Below the pieces are notes generated by a model. That model saw only the letters and a program-made list of their open reading frames with translations, had not been told where the DNA came from and ran no database searches. The position numbers and the translations under genes are program-made. A stretch of DNA of 64,000 nucleotides from Halorubellus litoreus (GTDB lineage: Archaea; Halobacteriota; Halobacteria; Halobacteriales; Natrialbaceae): contig NZ_JAZAQL010000002.1 in assembly GCF_037081675.1 (NCBI RefSeq), positions 1,178,001 through 1,242,000 of the forward strand, read 5' to 3'. Each line of letters starts with the position of its first letter. The stretch's first letter is position 1. Shown here piece by piece: positions 35,475 through 43,925 of the stretch.

Positions 35475-36719
35475 CTACTGCTCGGCTTCCGGCGCGTCCA
35501 ACCGGTCGAGGTCGAGCTCCTCGTCGAGCAAGACCTCCTTCTGGCCGGTGAGGTCGCGCTGCTCGCGAGCGAGCTTCTTCAGCTTCGTCTGCGGCGCCAG
35601 GTCGCCGATGAGCACGCCACCGATGACCTTCCCGTCCTTGAACACGACGCGACGCCACTCCGTGTCCGAGTACTTCTGCTCCACGTAGTCGTCGCCCTGC
35701 GTCGGATGCCCGAACGAGAGGAACGGGAAGTCGAAGTGCGTGATGGAGTACGACGACACCCACTCGAAGACCGCCTCCTCCGCGTCCGCGACCATGTTCT
35801 TCGCCGCGATCTGGCCCTGCTCCTTCGCACTCCCCCACGACCCGTTCTGGGCCTGCTCGCCGAGCAGGACGTCGTGGAACTGCGTCAGGTCGCCCGCCGC
35901 GTACACGTCCTCGACGTTCGTCTGCATGTACTCGTCGACGACGATGCCGTCGTCGAGCTCGATACCGGTCCCGCGGAGGAACTCCGTGTTGAAGTTCAGG
36001 CCGATGGCGACGCCCACGAAGTCGCCGTCGTACTCGACGCCGTTCGGGTCGACCGCCCCCGTCACCGCGCCGTCGTCGTCGACCGTGAAGTGGTCGACGC
36101 CGGACTGGAACACGGGCTCGACGCCCTTCTCGCGGAGGCCGTCGTGGATGATCTCCGCGCCCTCCTCGCTGAGCGCGTACCGCCACCAGCAGTCGCCGCG
36201 CATCAGGTACTTTGCGTCGACGTCCTGCGCCCCACAGATCGCGGCCAGGTCGATACCGAGCAGGCCCGCACCCACGACGAGTCCGGTGTCGGCCTCGCTC
36301 GCGTGCTCCTCGATACCGCGTGCGTCCTGGAACGTCCAGAAGTGATGGACGCCCTCGGCGTCGGAGTTATCGACCGGCAGTTGCGTCGGCGTCCCACCCG
36401 TCGCCACCAGGAGCTTGTCGTACTCGATGACGTCCCCCGAGTGCGTCTTTATCTCGTGGCCGTCGACGTCGATCGTCGTGACGTGCGTGTTCAGTTCCAG
36501 CTCGATGTCCCGCTCCTCGTACCAGCTCCCGTCGTGGATGGAGATGGGTGCTTCGGGCATCTTGCCCTTCGCGAACTCCTTGATGAGGATGCGATTGTAG
36601 AGGGCTTCCCCCTCGTCCGTGATGACGGTGATGTCGGCGTCCGGCGCCTCCTCTCGGAGTGTCTCCGCTGCAGAGGACCCCGCGATGCCGTCGCCGATGA
36701 TCACGTACGACTCGGTCAT
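35475..36719 (-). CDS. FAD-dependent pyridine-nucleotide-disulfide-type oxidoreductase
   Basis: A 414-residue flavoprotein. FAD motif YVIIGDGIAGSSAAETL at the start, the NAD(P) motif GLVVGAGLLGIDLAA near residue 145, and the second FAD motif VYAAGDLTQF near 275. No active-site CxxC pair is present, so it belongs with rubredoxin-reductase, NirB or Nox-like enzymes. It probably passes electrons from NAD(P)H to a small carrier. The final ~40 residues are Leu/Glu-rich and helical. Its operator-like dyad (36722-36734) suggests regulated expression. Confidence 0.85.
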   Translation of the reverse strand: MTESYVIIGDGIAGSSAAETLREEAPDADITVITDEGEALYNRILIKEFAKGKMPEAPISIHDGSWYEERDIELELNTHVTTIDVDGHEIKTHSGDVIEYDKLLVATGGTPTQLPVDNSDAEGVHHFWTFQDARGIEEHASEADTGLVVGAGLLGIDLAAICGAQDVDAKYLMRGDCWWRYALSEEGAEIIHDGLREKGVEPVFQSGVDHFTVDDDGAVTGAVDPNGVEYDGDFVGVAIGLNFNTEFLRGTGIELDDGIVVDEYMQTNVEDVYAAGDLTQFHDVLLGEQAQNGSWGSAKEQGQIAAKNMVADAEEAVFEWVSSYSITHFDFPFLSFGHPTQGDDYVEQKYSDTEWRRVVFKDGKVIGGVLIGDLAPQTKLKKLAREQRDLTGQKEVLLDEELDLDRLDAPEAEQ

Positions 36720-36721
36720 GT

Positions 36722-36748
36722 CCGAACCGTTCGGTACGGGGGTTAAAG
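36722..36748 (-). promoter_or_regulatory. TATA box and perfect dyad at the start of the oxidoreductase gene
   Basis: CCGAAC (36722-36727) and GTTCGG (36729-36734) are perfect arms around a single C, ending 3 nt before the ATG. CTTTAA on the minus strand (36743-36748) is the TATA element about 25 nt upstream. A bound factor here would sit over the transcription start. Confidence 0.5.
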
Positions 36749-37180
36749 TGGGTTGCTATCTCCGAAAACACGCCCGCGTGAACCGTTCGTTTCGCGTGCA
36801 AGCGTCGCCCTCCGGTCGGGGTGCGGCAGCCGCGGTGGCGCTGGCGTCACCGACCGTGCTGGTTCAGTACCGACCAGGTGACGATGCGGGTGGTTCGACT
36901 GCCGTTCGTTCGCGGCCGGTTGCTCGTCGGTTCCTCCCGACTGGACCGACTCGGTTACCCTGCGGATTACCGGCGCCCGGAAACTGACTATTACCCTGAT
37001 AGGTCACGATGAACGGAATTCGTAGTCCGATCGTTATCCGACCCCCGCTATCGGGCTTACCGACACGAACCAGGCACCTACTCGAGTGAACTATCGACTC
37101 GCTTTATGCTGTTTTCGCGCCTCGTCTCGTCGTGGCTTCACGTTGCACTTGAGCGGCAGCACGGGAGCCACCACCCACAA
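36749..37180. other. Intergenic spacer before the Gln-rich gene
   Basis: No convincing gene. The short ORFs here have Arg/Pro-rich shadow composition. A TATA-like CTTTATG at about 37101-37106 is the best promoter candidate for the Gln-rich gene, giving a leader of about 50 nt. The right end is low-complexity-free and carries nothing else. Confidence 0.45.
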
Positions 37181-38512
37181 ATGTACCAGAACCCCAACAT
37201 CAGTCCGATGGCGTCGATCGACCCGAAGTTCACCGCCCAGCGTAGCCTCGAAGCCACACACAGCATGGAACACCAGGGACAACTGTCCGGCATGGACGCG
37301 TCCGTCGGCTCGCAAGCGTACGGCACTCACCAGACCTCCGTCCCCCAGCAACAGTACGGCACCCAGCAACAGTACGGCACCCAACAACAGTACGGCACCC
37401 AACAGACCACCGTGCCCCAACAACAGTACGGCACCCAGCGGGGCGTCGCCCAGCAGGCGCCGAGCCAACTGAGTGACCCGCGTGGCCTCCAGACCGACGA
37501 CCAGCAACGGCAGGGGCAGGGCTACGACCAGCAGGCTGGCATCGGCGTCGACGCACCAACGCAGTCGTTCGACAGCCACGCGCTCTCCGCGAGCGCGCCC
37601 CAGCCAGCGTACGCGAGCCAGCAGTCCCAAGTCCCGATGGGATACCAGGCCACACAGCCCATCCAGCAGGGCCTCGCACCACAGCCCATCCAGCAGGGCC
37701 TCGCACAACAACCCGCCCAGCAGGGCCTCGCACCACAGCCCATCCAGCAGGGCCTCGCACAACAACCCGCCCAGCAGGGCCTCGCCAAGCAATCCACCCA
37801 GCAGGGCCTCACACAACAGCCCATCCAGCAAGGGTTCGCCCAGCAATCCACCCAGCAAGGGTTCGCCCAGCAGCCGGTTCAGGGCTTCCAGCAGGGCAGC
37901 CAGCAGCCCATGGTTGGCGTCGAGAGCCAGTGGCACGCCGCGGGTGGCGTGACCCCGCTCGACGAGCGGTCGGTCGGTGCGTCGCGACAGGCAGCGCTCG
38001 GCGCGTTCCAGGGACGGCTCCCGGGGATGGCGTCCGCGTCCGGCCGCCAGTTCGCGTCGACGACCGAAGCGCCGTTCGGCCAGCAGTCTCAGTGGACGCC
38101 GTCGACGTCGGGATTCGCGGCCGACGCGTCGGCGGTGTCGAAGATACCGCTCCAGGCGGGCGCCGGTGACCTCTCGATCCAGAAGCTCGACTGGTCGTCG
38201 CCGACCCAGCAGGGCCAGTACGCGCAGGGCGTCCAGACCGACGCCTCGAAGCAGCAGTCCAGCCACCAGGGCGTCCAGGGAGCCGGGACGGTTCGGACGC
38301 CCCGACTCGACGAGCCCGTGACGCTCCAGGACGGGACCGTGACCACGGTCGGGTCGCTGCTCTCGCAGGCGTCGACGACGGAGCAGGCGATGCTGTCGAA
38401 CCGGCAGCCTGCGGTGACCAGCCAGCAGTCCTCGATGCCTCGCGACCAGCACGGGGACGTCGGAGCCGGCGTGCAGGGCCTCCGCTACGGCGAGATGCCG
38501 GTGGCGTACTGA
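37181..38512 (+). CDS. Gln-rich repeat protein (low complexity), coupled to Hsp20
   Basis: A 443-residue protein from ATG 37181; an in-frame ATG 75 nt upstream is less likely, as that segment lacks the Gln-rich composition. Residues 56-86 hold four QQYGTQ-type repeats, and residues 159-230 hold eight tandem 9-residue repeats (QPIQQGLAQ and variants). The rest is also rich in Gln, Ser, Gly and Thr, with almost no charged residues, opposite to the acidic proteome. No TM, signal peptide or enzyme motif is present. The stop TGA overlaps the Hsp20 ATG by one base (TGATG). It resembles prion-like or condensate-forming proteins; this is inference. Confidence 0.75.
   Translation: MYQNPNISPMASIDPKFTAQRSLEATHSMEHQGQLSGMDASVGSQAYGTHQTSVPQQQYGTQQQYGTQQQYGTQQTTVPQQQYGTQRGVAQQAPSQLSDPRGLQTDDQQRQGQGYDQQAGIGVDAPTQSFDSHALSASAPQPAYASQQSQVPMGYQATQPIQQGLAPQPIQQGLAQQPAQQGLAPQPIQQGLAQQPAQQGLAKQSTQQGLTQQPIQQGFAQQSTQQGFAQQPVQGFQQGSQQPMVGVESQWHAAGGVTPLDERSVGASRQAALGAFQGRLPGMASASGRQFASTTEAPFGQQSQWTPSTSGFAADASAVSKIPLQAGAGDLSIQKLDWSSPTQQGQYAQGVQTDASKQQSSHQGVQGAGTVRTPRLDEPVTLQDGTVTTVGSLLSQASTTEQAMLSNRQPAVTSQQSSMPRDQHGDVGAGVQGLRYGEMPVAY
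37655..37870 (+). repeat. Eight 27-bp tandem repeats in the Gln-rich gene
   Basis: Eight consecutive 27-bp units encode the 9-residue motif QPIQQGLAx with variants QPAQQGLAx and QSTQQGxxx. Early copies are nearly identical in DNA while later ones have diverged, consistent with expansion from one end. Confidence 0.85.
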
Positions 38513-39066
38513 TGACGTGGAATCCAGCGGCGAACCCGTACCGAGACGACCCGCGGTTCGCGCCGCAGGGCATGCCCATCGCCCAGCAGAGCATGGGCGT
38601 CCCACAGACCGCGCAGGCGCAGGCCGCGATGAGTGCATCACCGGGCGTGGAGACCGGTGACGTCGGCGGGATGCACGCCGACGCCGGACAGGCAGCCGCT
38701 GGCGGGATGAGCGGCATCCAGCAGCCGACTGCCGGCGGCCCCGAGGTCGCGATGCCGCGCGCGGACGTCACGGAGACGCCCGAGTCGTACCTCGTCGAAC
38801 TCGAGATGCCGGGGTTCGAGAAGGCCGACATCTCGGTGTACGCCGACGAGAACCAGCTCATCGTCGCCGGGGAACGCGGCGGCGAGGAACCGAAGCAAGG
38901 CCACCGCGTCCTCCAGCGCGAGTGCCCGCAACGCCTCGAACGCACCATCCAGCTCCCCGTCACCATCGACGTCGAGGAGGCGAAAGCGACGTACGACGCC
39001 GGGATGTGCGCCATCGAGATCCCGAAGGGCGACGCGGAGGACCGCAAGCGCATCGGGTTCCAGTGA
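38512..39066 (+). CDS. Hsp20/alpha-crystallin small heat shock protein with Met/Gln/Ala/Gly-rich N-terminus
   Basis: A 184-residue chaperone. Residues about 1-75 are disordered and rich in Gln, Met, Ala and Gly (APQGMPIAQQSMGVP), similar in style to the gene upstream. The alpha-crystallin domain (about 80-170) has PRADVTETPESYLVELEMPGFEKADISVYADE, an E-R-rich strand region (GERGG) and ends with MCAIEIPKG. It should bind unfolded or aggregating proteins. Its start overlaps the upstream stop by one base, implying translational coupling with the Gln-rich protein. Confidence 0.88.
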   Translation: MTWNPAANPYRDDPRFAPQGMPIAQQSMGVPQTAQAQAAMSASPGVETGDVGGMHADAGQAAAGGMSGIQQPTAGGPEVAMPRADVTETPESYLVELEMPGFEKADISVYADENQLIVAGERGGEEPKQGHRVLQRECPQRLERTIQLPVTIDVEEAKATYDAGMCAIEIPKGDAEDRKRIGFQ

Positions 39067-39412
39067 CCGGCCGCGACCGCTAGCACGCGCGGTCGGCTCG
39101 TCGTCGACCGCGCTCCTCCCGGTTCTTCCGTTCTCGTTCGTCTTCTGCTCGCCGAGCGCTCCGCTCACCGACCCGTTACTGCGCGTGCCGGACGCGCCGA
39201 CCGAGTCCCCGGGTCGCTCGTCGAGCACGACCCGTTCAGTAGTTACCAGATGCTATCGATTGCGGACTCGTTGCAGACAGTTGAATGATTCTAACGGACG
39301 ATTACGTGACGTTTAGCGGCGTTCCCGGAAGGGACATAAGACCCCGTGGGATACGGTTCGTGAAGCCGGAACTCGAGGAAAGTGGGTGTTTCTCGAGTAA
39401 CGGAGCGTTACC
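39067..39412. other. Intergenic region with a 5' hairpin before the 65-residue gene
   Basis: No gene on either strand. CATAAG at about 39334-39339 may be the TATA element of the next gene. At 39371-39398, ACTCGAGGAAA pairs almost perfectly with TTTCTCGAGT across a 7-nt loop, 14 nt before the ATG, so the mRNA leader probably carries a stem-loop at the ribosome entry site. Confidence 0.5.
39371..39398 (+). promoter_or_regulatory. Stem-loop in the leader of the 65-residue gene
   Basis: Arms ACTCGAGGAAA and TTTCTCGAGT (one bulged base) with loop GTGGGTG end 14 nt before the ATG at 39413. No run of T follows, so it is not a terminator; it may block or guide translation. Confidence 0.45.
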
Positions 39413-39610
39413 ATGCACGGAACCAACTTCAAAATCGATTCGGAACTGCGCAAGCACGGGCAAGTGCTGGACCTGCCGGCGGCCGCGAAGACGGTCTCGG
39501 TGGAACCGGTGGGCGCGGGGTACGTGCGCGTCACGTACCTCAAACCCGTTCAGGAGATCGCTGTCGAGACGCCGAGAGACGCCGAGGACGCGATGGCGTA
39601 CGTGGACTGA
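39413..39610 (+). CDS. Small haloarchaeal protein, unknown function
   Basis: A 65-residue protein (MHGTNFKIDSELRKHG then VLDLPAAAKTVSVEPVGAG) with a beta-rich centre and acidic end (AEDAMAYVD). No family recognised. Its 3' end shows a 14-bp repeat (GACGCGATGGCGTA at 39587 and 39623, period 36) spanning the stop codon. Confidence 0.55.
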   Translation: MHGTNFKIDSELRKHGQVLDLPAAAKTVSVEPVGAGYVRVTYLKPVQEIAVETPRDAEDAMAYVD

Positions 39611-39813
39611 GCCACTACCGACGACGCGATGGCGTAGGGCGATCGACCGCGACGCCGCCGGTCGGGTGGCCGGAGCCCGCGGAACGCTGGGGGCGAGCGC
39701 CGCGTCGAGCGCGTCGACGCGCTCGACTCGACCGTGTCGACGCTGCCGCGAACGACCGAGCGGTGCCGCCAGCGGGACGTTCTTGGTTGCGGAGTCGCTA
39801 CGTCGACGTACAG

Positions 39814-40386
39814 ATGAAGATACGCCAGAACGTCAAGCACTTCGCGTTCAAGCAGGCGCTCACCGCGCCGGTGCTCGGGGACGTCGCTCGCGGGAAGCTC
39901 GTGGACATGCACACCGACATCTTCCTCGGGAAGGCCGACGACGCCCACCGCGAGGAGCGCCGCGAGCACCTCGACGACTTCTTCGACGCGACGATGGACA
40001 CGTACGTCGCCGCGCTCGACTACTACCCGGAGGCGAAGGCTCGTGAGATCACGCACGTCCAGGCGAACTTCGACTTCTACAATCACGGGTGGACGGAGAT
40101 GATGGAGTTCCCGAGCGACGAACTCGGCCAGCACCACGACCGGTACGCGGAGTTCTTCGACGACCACGGCATCACGGTCGACGACCCGCTCGGCGACTTC
40201 TATCCCGAGGATGGCGTGGCTGAGGCGCCGTCGACGCCGGAGAAGCTCGACGACCCGATCCATCCCTACGCCGAGGGCGGGTTCGCCGACGACGTGTACG
40301 TCGAGACCGCCGACGGCGAGGTCGTCGTGGGCGGTCAGGAGGAACCCGACGACGTCGACCCCGAGGAGTACGTCGCCGACGACTGA
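39814..40386 (+). CDS. DUF6149-like haloarchaeal protein
   Basis: A 190-residue soluble protein. The first 115 residues are helical with several His (KHFAFKQAL, VDMHTDIF, REHLDDFFDATMD, FDFYNHGWTEMMEF, LGQHHDRYAEFF), which could bind metal. The tail is acidic (EEPDDVDPEEYVADD). It resembles haloarchaeal DUF6149 as I recall. The ATG at 39814 is chosen since MKIRQNVKHFAFK begins the conserved part. Function is unknown. Confidence 0.65.
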   Translation: MKIRQNVKHFAFKQALTAPVLGDVARGKLVDMHTDIFLGKADDAHREERREHLDDFFDATMDTYVAALDYYPEAKAREITHVQANFDFYNHGWTEMMEFPSDELGQHHDRYAEFFDDHGITVDDPLGDFYPEDGVAEAPSTPEKLDDPIHPYAEGGFADDVYVETADGEVVVGGQEEPDDVDPEEYVADD

Positions 40387-40674
40387 CCGTCGATTGTCGA
40401 GCGGGCGAGCGGGCTCTTGTTCGTGCTGGGCGATCGTGTCCTGGGGGCGATCGATCGTGTCCTGGATTGCCGGCCACGCCTGTGAGCGTGCGAGGGCCGG
40501 ACGGGCTAGTCCTGGGGAATCTTTACGTCGTGGTGGCGCGTATCTTCAGGTTCCGCGAGTTTGGTGTTCGTTCGCACGGTCCGTCCGGCGGGCCAGCCCA
40601 CCGATAGCCACTGCTATCTGAAACGTCCTAATCGCCAGACGTAGTTGTGACGTGGTAACCAAACAGCAGATAGA
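40387..40674. other. Intergenic region upstream of the structured RNA
   Basis: A 16-bp sequence (GGCGATCGTGTCCTGG-like) is repeated near 40430 and 40450. No gene or RNA signal besides the promoter that follows. Confidence 0.4.
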
Positions 40675-40680
40675 TTTAAT
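40675..40680 (+). promoter_or_regulatory. TATA box of the structured RNA
   Basis: TTTAAT in the sequence GATTTAATATC lies about 25 nt upstream of the inferred RNA start near 40701. Confidence 0.5.
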
Positions 40681-40700
40681 ATCTCGGCAGTCCTCTGTTG

Positions 40701-41063
40701 AGATGTCGCCGGGAGTCGAAGGGACTCACCGGACGCTCAAGGCACGAATCGACCCGCGCAAGTGGGTGAGACGTGTCGGAGTAGGGGCAGCAACTGAAGG
40801 GCCCGTAACAGGGTTCCAAAGTCGTCGCTCCGAAGGAGAACCGCAGCAGACCGTTGGTCGACCACCATGGTGGTCGGCGGCGAAGACCAAGTAACGGAGG
40901 TCGCGTAAGCGATCTTCGTGAATACGCAAGCACGCCGGTGTAAGCCCGGCCGAAGTCGACAGTAGTCGACCGAGGTGGTGCGAGCCCACCGAAAGCTAGC
41001 ACTGGTCGCGTGGTCCGTGGAAAACGTCTCCCGTCCGGGTCCTAACTTCGATTCCCGGTTTTT
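40701..41063 (+). ncRNA. Unidentified structured noncoding RNA of about 360 nt
   Basis: The stretch has an own TATA box, ends with a hairpin plus T5, and contains no haloarchaeal-type coding frame. Strong helices can be read: a long arm with CGTTGGTC (about 40853-40860) and GACCAA (about 40887), holding a perfect 16-bp palindrome with CCATGG at its centre; TCGC-GTAA-GCGA with a GNRA loop (about 40903); GCCGG/CCGGC (about 40935); GTCGAC/GTCGAC with an AGTA loop (about 40957); and GGTGG/CCCACC (about 40976). RNase P conserved region GGAAAGTCC and the SRP RNA core GGAAGGGAGCAGC are not seen. I could not assign it to a known class; a group-II-intron or transposon-associated RNA is possible. Confidence 0.55.
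41035..41063 (+). terminator. Terminator of the structured RNA
   Basis: CCGGG (41035-41039) pairs with CCCGG (41054-41058), followed by TTTTT (41059-41063). Confidence 0.6.
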
Positions 41064-41098
41064 CGGTTTTCAACACCAGAGAGCACCGCTGCCGGGGC

Positions 41099-42502
41099 TC
41101 ACTGCGTGCTCGCTTCGACGGTCGACCGTTCGGTGTCGACGCGGTCGTCGATGCGGTCGGCGCACTCGTAGCCGGCGACGATGCCGCCGTTCAGCGAGCG
41201 CTCGGGGTACTGGGCGCGGCTCGCCATGCCGGCGTAGTAGACGCCGTCGGGGACCGCGGTCGCGTCCGCGCCGACGTCGTAGGGGACGACCATGTCGAGG
41301 TAGCCGCGTTCGTAGACGGGGGCGGCGCGCGGGTTCCGCGAGATGCGGACGTCCGCGACCATCGATTCGTGGAACTGGTCGGGGAACATGTCCGCGATGT
41401 GGTCGAGCCAGCGGGATTCGACCGCGTCGTCGTCGGCCTGCCAGAGCCACTCGTCCTGGGACTGCACGTAGCTCGCGACGTACAGCAGGTGGTCGCCGCC
41501 GTAGCGCTCGGGCGGCACGAAGTTCGTGTGTTCGATGAGCGCGCCGAACGGCGCGTCGTGCGCGACGTTCAGCCAGTACGTCTCGTCCATCAGGGAGTCC
41601 TCCAGGGTGACGACCGCGCAGACGGCGCCCTGGAAGTCGACGTCGCAGGGGTAGCCGGTGAGGTCCTCGAGGACGTTCGGCATCGCGGCGACGACGACGC
41701 TGTCGACGTCGTAGGTCTCATGGCCGTCGGCGGTCTCGACGGTGAGGGACTCGACTGCGCCGTCGGTCCCGGCGTCAGCGTCCGTCGCGGCGTCCGCGTC
41801 GGTGGCGTCGAGGTCGACGACGCGCGCGCCGGTCTGGACGTTCTCGCGGCCGACGGCGTCGATGAGCGCGTCGATGAGGACCGCGAAGCTCCCGTCGAAG
41901 TACCCGAGCTGTTCGCCTTTCAGGAGGTCGCGTTCGCCGCGGAACTTGATGCGGCCGAGCAGCCACGCGGCGGAGACGTCCTCGACGCGGTCGCCGAATT
42001 TGGCGTCCAAGAGCGGTTCGAAGAAGTTCTCGTAGACGCCGCGCGTCGTGTGTTCGAGCAGGAAGTCCTTGATGGGGACGTCCTCGTACGCTTCGAGGTC
42101 GTCGTACGTGTCGAAGCTCGGGATGCCGCCGCGGACGTCTATCTCCATCGTGAGCATCCCCAATCTGAATTTGTCGTAGAGGCTCATGTGGGGGTAGGCG
42201 GCGATCTCCCAGATGGTGTTCAGGGGGTGGACGACGCCGTCGACGTAGTAGCCGTCGTTCCCGTAGATCCACTCGACGCGGTCGCCGACGCCGAGGTCCT
42301 CGGCGAGTTCGACGATGGTCTCCTCGGACTTCGAGAGGTGGTGGTAGAACTTCTCGATTGGGTCGCCGCTGGTCTCGTGGACGGCGGCGAGCCCGCCGAG
42401 GTCGTCGCTTGCCTCGAAGACGCGGACGTCGTGGCCGCGTTCCTGGAGCCGGTGCGCGGCGGCGAGTCCGGCGATGCCGCCGCCGACGATGCCGACAGTC
42501 AT
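41099..42502 (-). CDS. FAD-dependent amine-oxidase-like oxidoreductase
   Basis: A 467-residue flavoprotein. The N-terminal FAD motif (TVGIVGGGIAGLAAAHRLQERGHDVRVFEA) and FEASDDLGGLA place it in the amine oxidase/protoporphyrinogen oxidase/phytoene desaturase superfamily. It lacks a clear TM segment. The C-terminal FAD-contact segment is GVYYAGMASRAQYPERSLNGGIVAG. It may act on isoprenoid, quinone or amino-sugar substrates; the substrate is unknown. Its divergent neighbour, 150 bp away, is thrB. Confidence 0.82.
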   Translation of the reverse strand: MTVGIVGGGIAGLAAAHRLQERGHDVRVFEASDDLGGLAAVHETSGDPIEKFYHHLSKSEETIVELAEDLGVGDRVEWIYGNDGYYVDGVVHPLNTIWEIAAYPHMSLYDKFRLGMLTMEIDVRGGIPSFDTYDDLEAYEDVPIKDFLLEHTTRGVYENFFEPLLDAKFGDRVEDVSAAWLLGRIKFRGERDLLKGEQLGYFDGSFAVLIDALIDAVGRENVQTGARVVDLDATDADAATDADAGTDGAVESLTVETADGHETYDVDSVVVAAMPNVLEDLTGYPCDVDFQGAVCAVVTLEDSLMDETYWLNVAHDAPFGALIEHTNFVPPERYGGDHLLYVASYVQSQDEWLWQADDDAVESRWLDHIADMFPDQFHESMVADVRISRNPRAAPVYERGYLDMVVPYDVGADATAVPDGVYYAGMASRAQYPERSLNGGIVAGYECADRIDDRVDTERSTVEASTQ

Positions 42503-42652
42503 GGTCGGTGCTCCGAGGGCGCGATGTATGGGTCTGTTGGACTGCGCGCGAACACGTCGCGCGAGCGAACGCTCCGGGAATCGAGAGCGACGGCGGTCGC
42601 TGTGGTTGCGTGGTCCGCTAGGTTTTTCGTAGGGGGCGGGTAAGTCGGGGGC

Positions 42653-43534
42653 ATGCTGACGGTTCGGGCGCCGGCGAGTTCCGCGAATCTGGGGAGTGGA
42701 TTCGACGTGTTCGGCGTGGCGCTCGGTGTGCCCGCGGACGTGGTGCGCGTCGAGCGTGCCGAGGAGACGACGATATCGGTGACTGGCGTCGGCAGCCAGT
42801 ACATCCCCGAGGACCCGAAGGGGAACACGGTCGGGGCGGTCGCGGAGGCGCTCGACGCGCCGGCGCACATCCACATCGACAAGGGCGTGCGGCCGGCGTC
42901 CGGGCTGGGGTCCTCGGCGGCGAGTGCGGCGGCGGCGGCGGTGGCGTTGAACGAGCTGTACGACCGCGGGCGGTCGCGCGAGGAACTCGTGCACGTGGCG
43001 GCGAAGGGCGAGGCGGTGGTGTCGGGTGATGCGCACGCGGACAACGTCGCGCCCTCCATTCTCGGCGGGTTCACGATCGCTCGTGACGACGGCGTGCTGC
43101 AGGTGGACGCGTCGGTGAAGCTGGTGGCGTGCCTGCCGGAGGTCGTGGTGTCGACGCGCGACGCGCGCCAGGTCGTCCCGCAGTCCGCGTCGATGGACGA
43201 GCTGGTGGCGACGGTCGGGTCGGCGGCGACGCTCGTCTCGGGGATGCATCGCGACGACCCCGAGCTGGTGGGGCGTGGCTTGGAGGAGCACGTGGTGACG
43301 CCGCGCCGCGCGAAGCTCGTCGACGGGTACGACGACGTGAAGGCGGCGGCGGAGGCGGCGGGGGCGACGGGCGTGACTATCAGTGGTGCGGGCCCGAGCG
43401 TCCTCGCGGTGTGCCGCGGCGATGATCGGCGAGCGGTCGCGAGCGCGATGCTCTCGGCGTTCGACGACGCCGGGGTGTCGGCGCGCGCGTACCAGACGGA
43501 GATCGGTGAGGGCGCGACGGTCTATCGGGACTGA
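42653..43534 (+). CDS. thrB: Homoserine kinase (GHMP family)
   Basis: A 293-residue GHMP kinase that phosphorylates homoserine on the threonine pathway. Motif 1 is VRAPASSANLGSGFDVFGVAL, motif 2 (ATP loop) is RPASGLGSSAASAAAAAVA near residue 82, and motif 3 is GVTISGAGPSVLAVC near the end. Length and motifs match archaeal ThrB. A shared promoter region with the divergent flavoprotein lies just upstream; a TTTTTCG stretch at 42623 may be part of it. Confidence 0.92.
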   Translation: MLTVRAPASSANLGSGFDVFGVALGVPADVVRVERAEETTISVTGVGSQYIPEDPKGNTVGAVAEALDAPAHIHIDKGVRPASGLGSSAASAAAAAVALNELYDRGRSREELVHVAAKGEAVVSGDAHADNVAPSILGGFTIARDDGVLQVDASVKLVACLPEVVVSTRDARQVVPQSASMDELVATVGSAATLVSGMHRDDPELVGRGLEEHVVTPRRAKLVDGYDDVKAAAEAAGATGVTISGAGPSVLAVCRGDDRRAVASAMLSAFDDAGVSARAYQTEIGEGATVYRD

Positions 43535-43619
43535 CGCTCGAACGCGGATTCTGTCAGTCGTATTTCATTCACGAGTCGTCGAGCCAGATTTATCACGATC
43601 GAGCGTGTCATTGGTTGGC

Positions 43620-43925
43620 ATGGCTACGCGTGATGGGCGGCCGTTCGCCGCCGACCCGCTCGACGGCGTCGTCCGGTCGTTGTACAGCGCCGGGCTCGCG
43701 CTGGTCGGCGTCGGGTTCGTCGGTGGCGTGCTCGCGTGGACGTCGGTCCTGGAAGCGACGGGGTCGGTCACGCGCAGTACGGCGATGGCGACGAACGCGC
43801 TCGGCGGGTCGGTCCTCGGGACCGGCACGGATGCGGTGGTCGTGCACGCGAGCGCCATCGCGGTCGCGGCCGGCGTCTGGTTGCTCGCCGTCGGACTCGT
43901 CGTCGACGGGTTCCTGGACGCGTGA
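43620..43925 (+). CDS. Membrane protein with three predicted helices
   Basis: A 101-residue protein. After a polar start (MATRDGRPFAADPLDG), helices occur at about 21-44 and 72-98, with a further weak one between. No family recognised. It ends with TGA overlapping the next GTG start (GTGA), so the two genes are translationally coupled. Confidence 0.6.
   Translation: MATRDGRPFAADPLDGVVRSLYSAGLALVGVGFVGGVLAWTSVLEATGSVTRSTAMATNALGGSVLGTGTDAVVVHASAIAVAAGVWLLAVGLVVDGFLDA

Noticed and set aside
40652..40894. 80-codon frame overlapping the structured RNA
   Set aside because: Starts upstream of the inferred RNA, lacks acidic composition, and is better explained as a chance frame over RNA hairpins.
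40701..41063. RNase P RNA or SRP (7S) RNA assignment for this RNA
   Set aside because: On either strand I do not see the RNase P conserved region with GGAAAGTCC or the SRP core GGAAGGGAGCAGC in a matching context.
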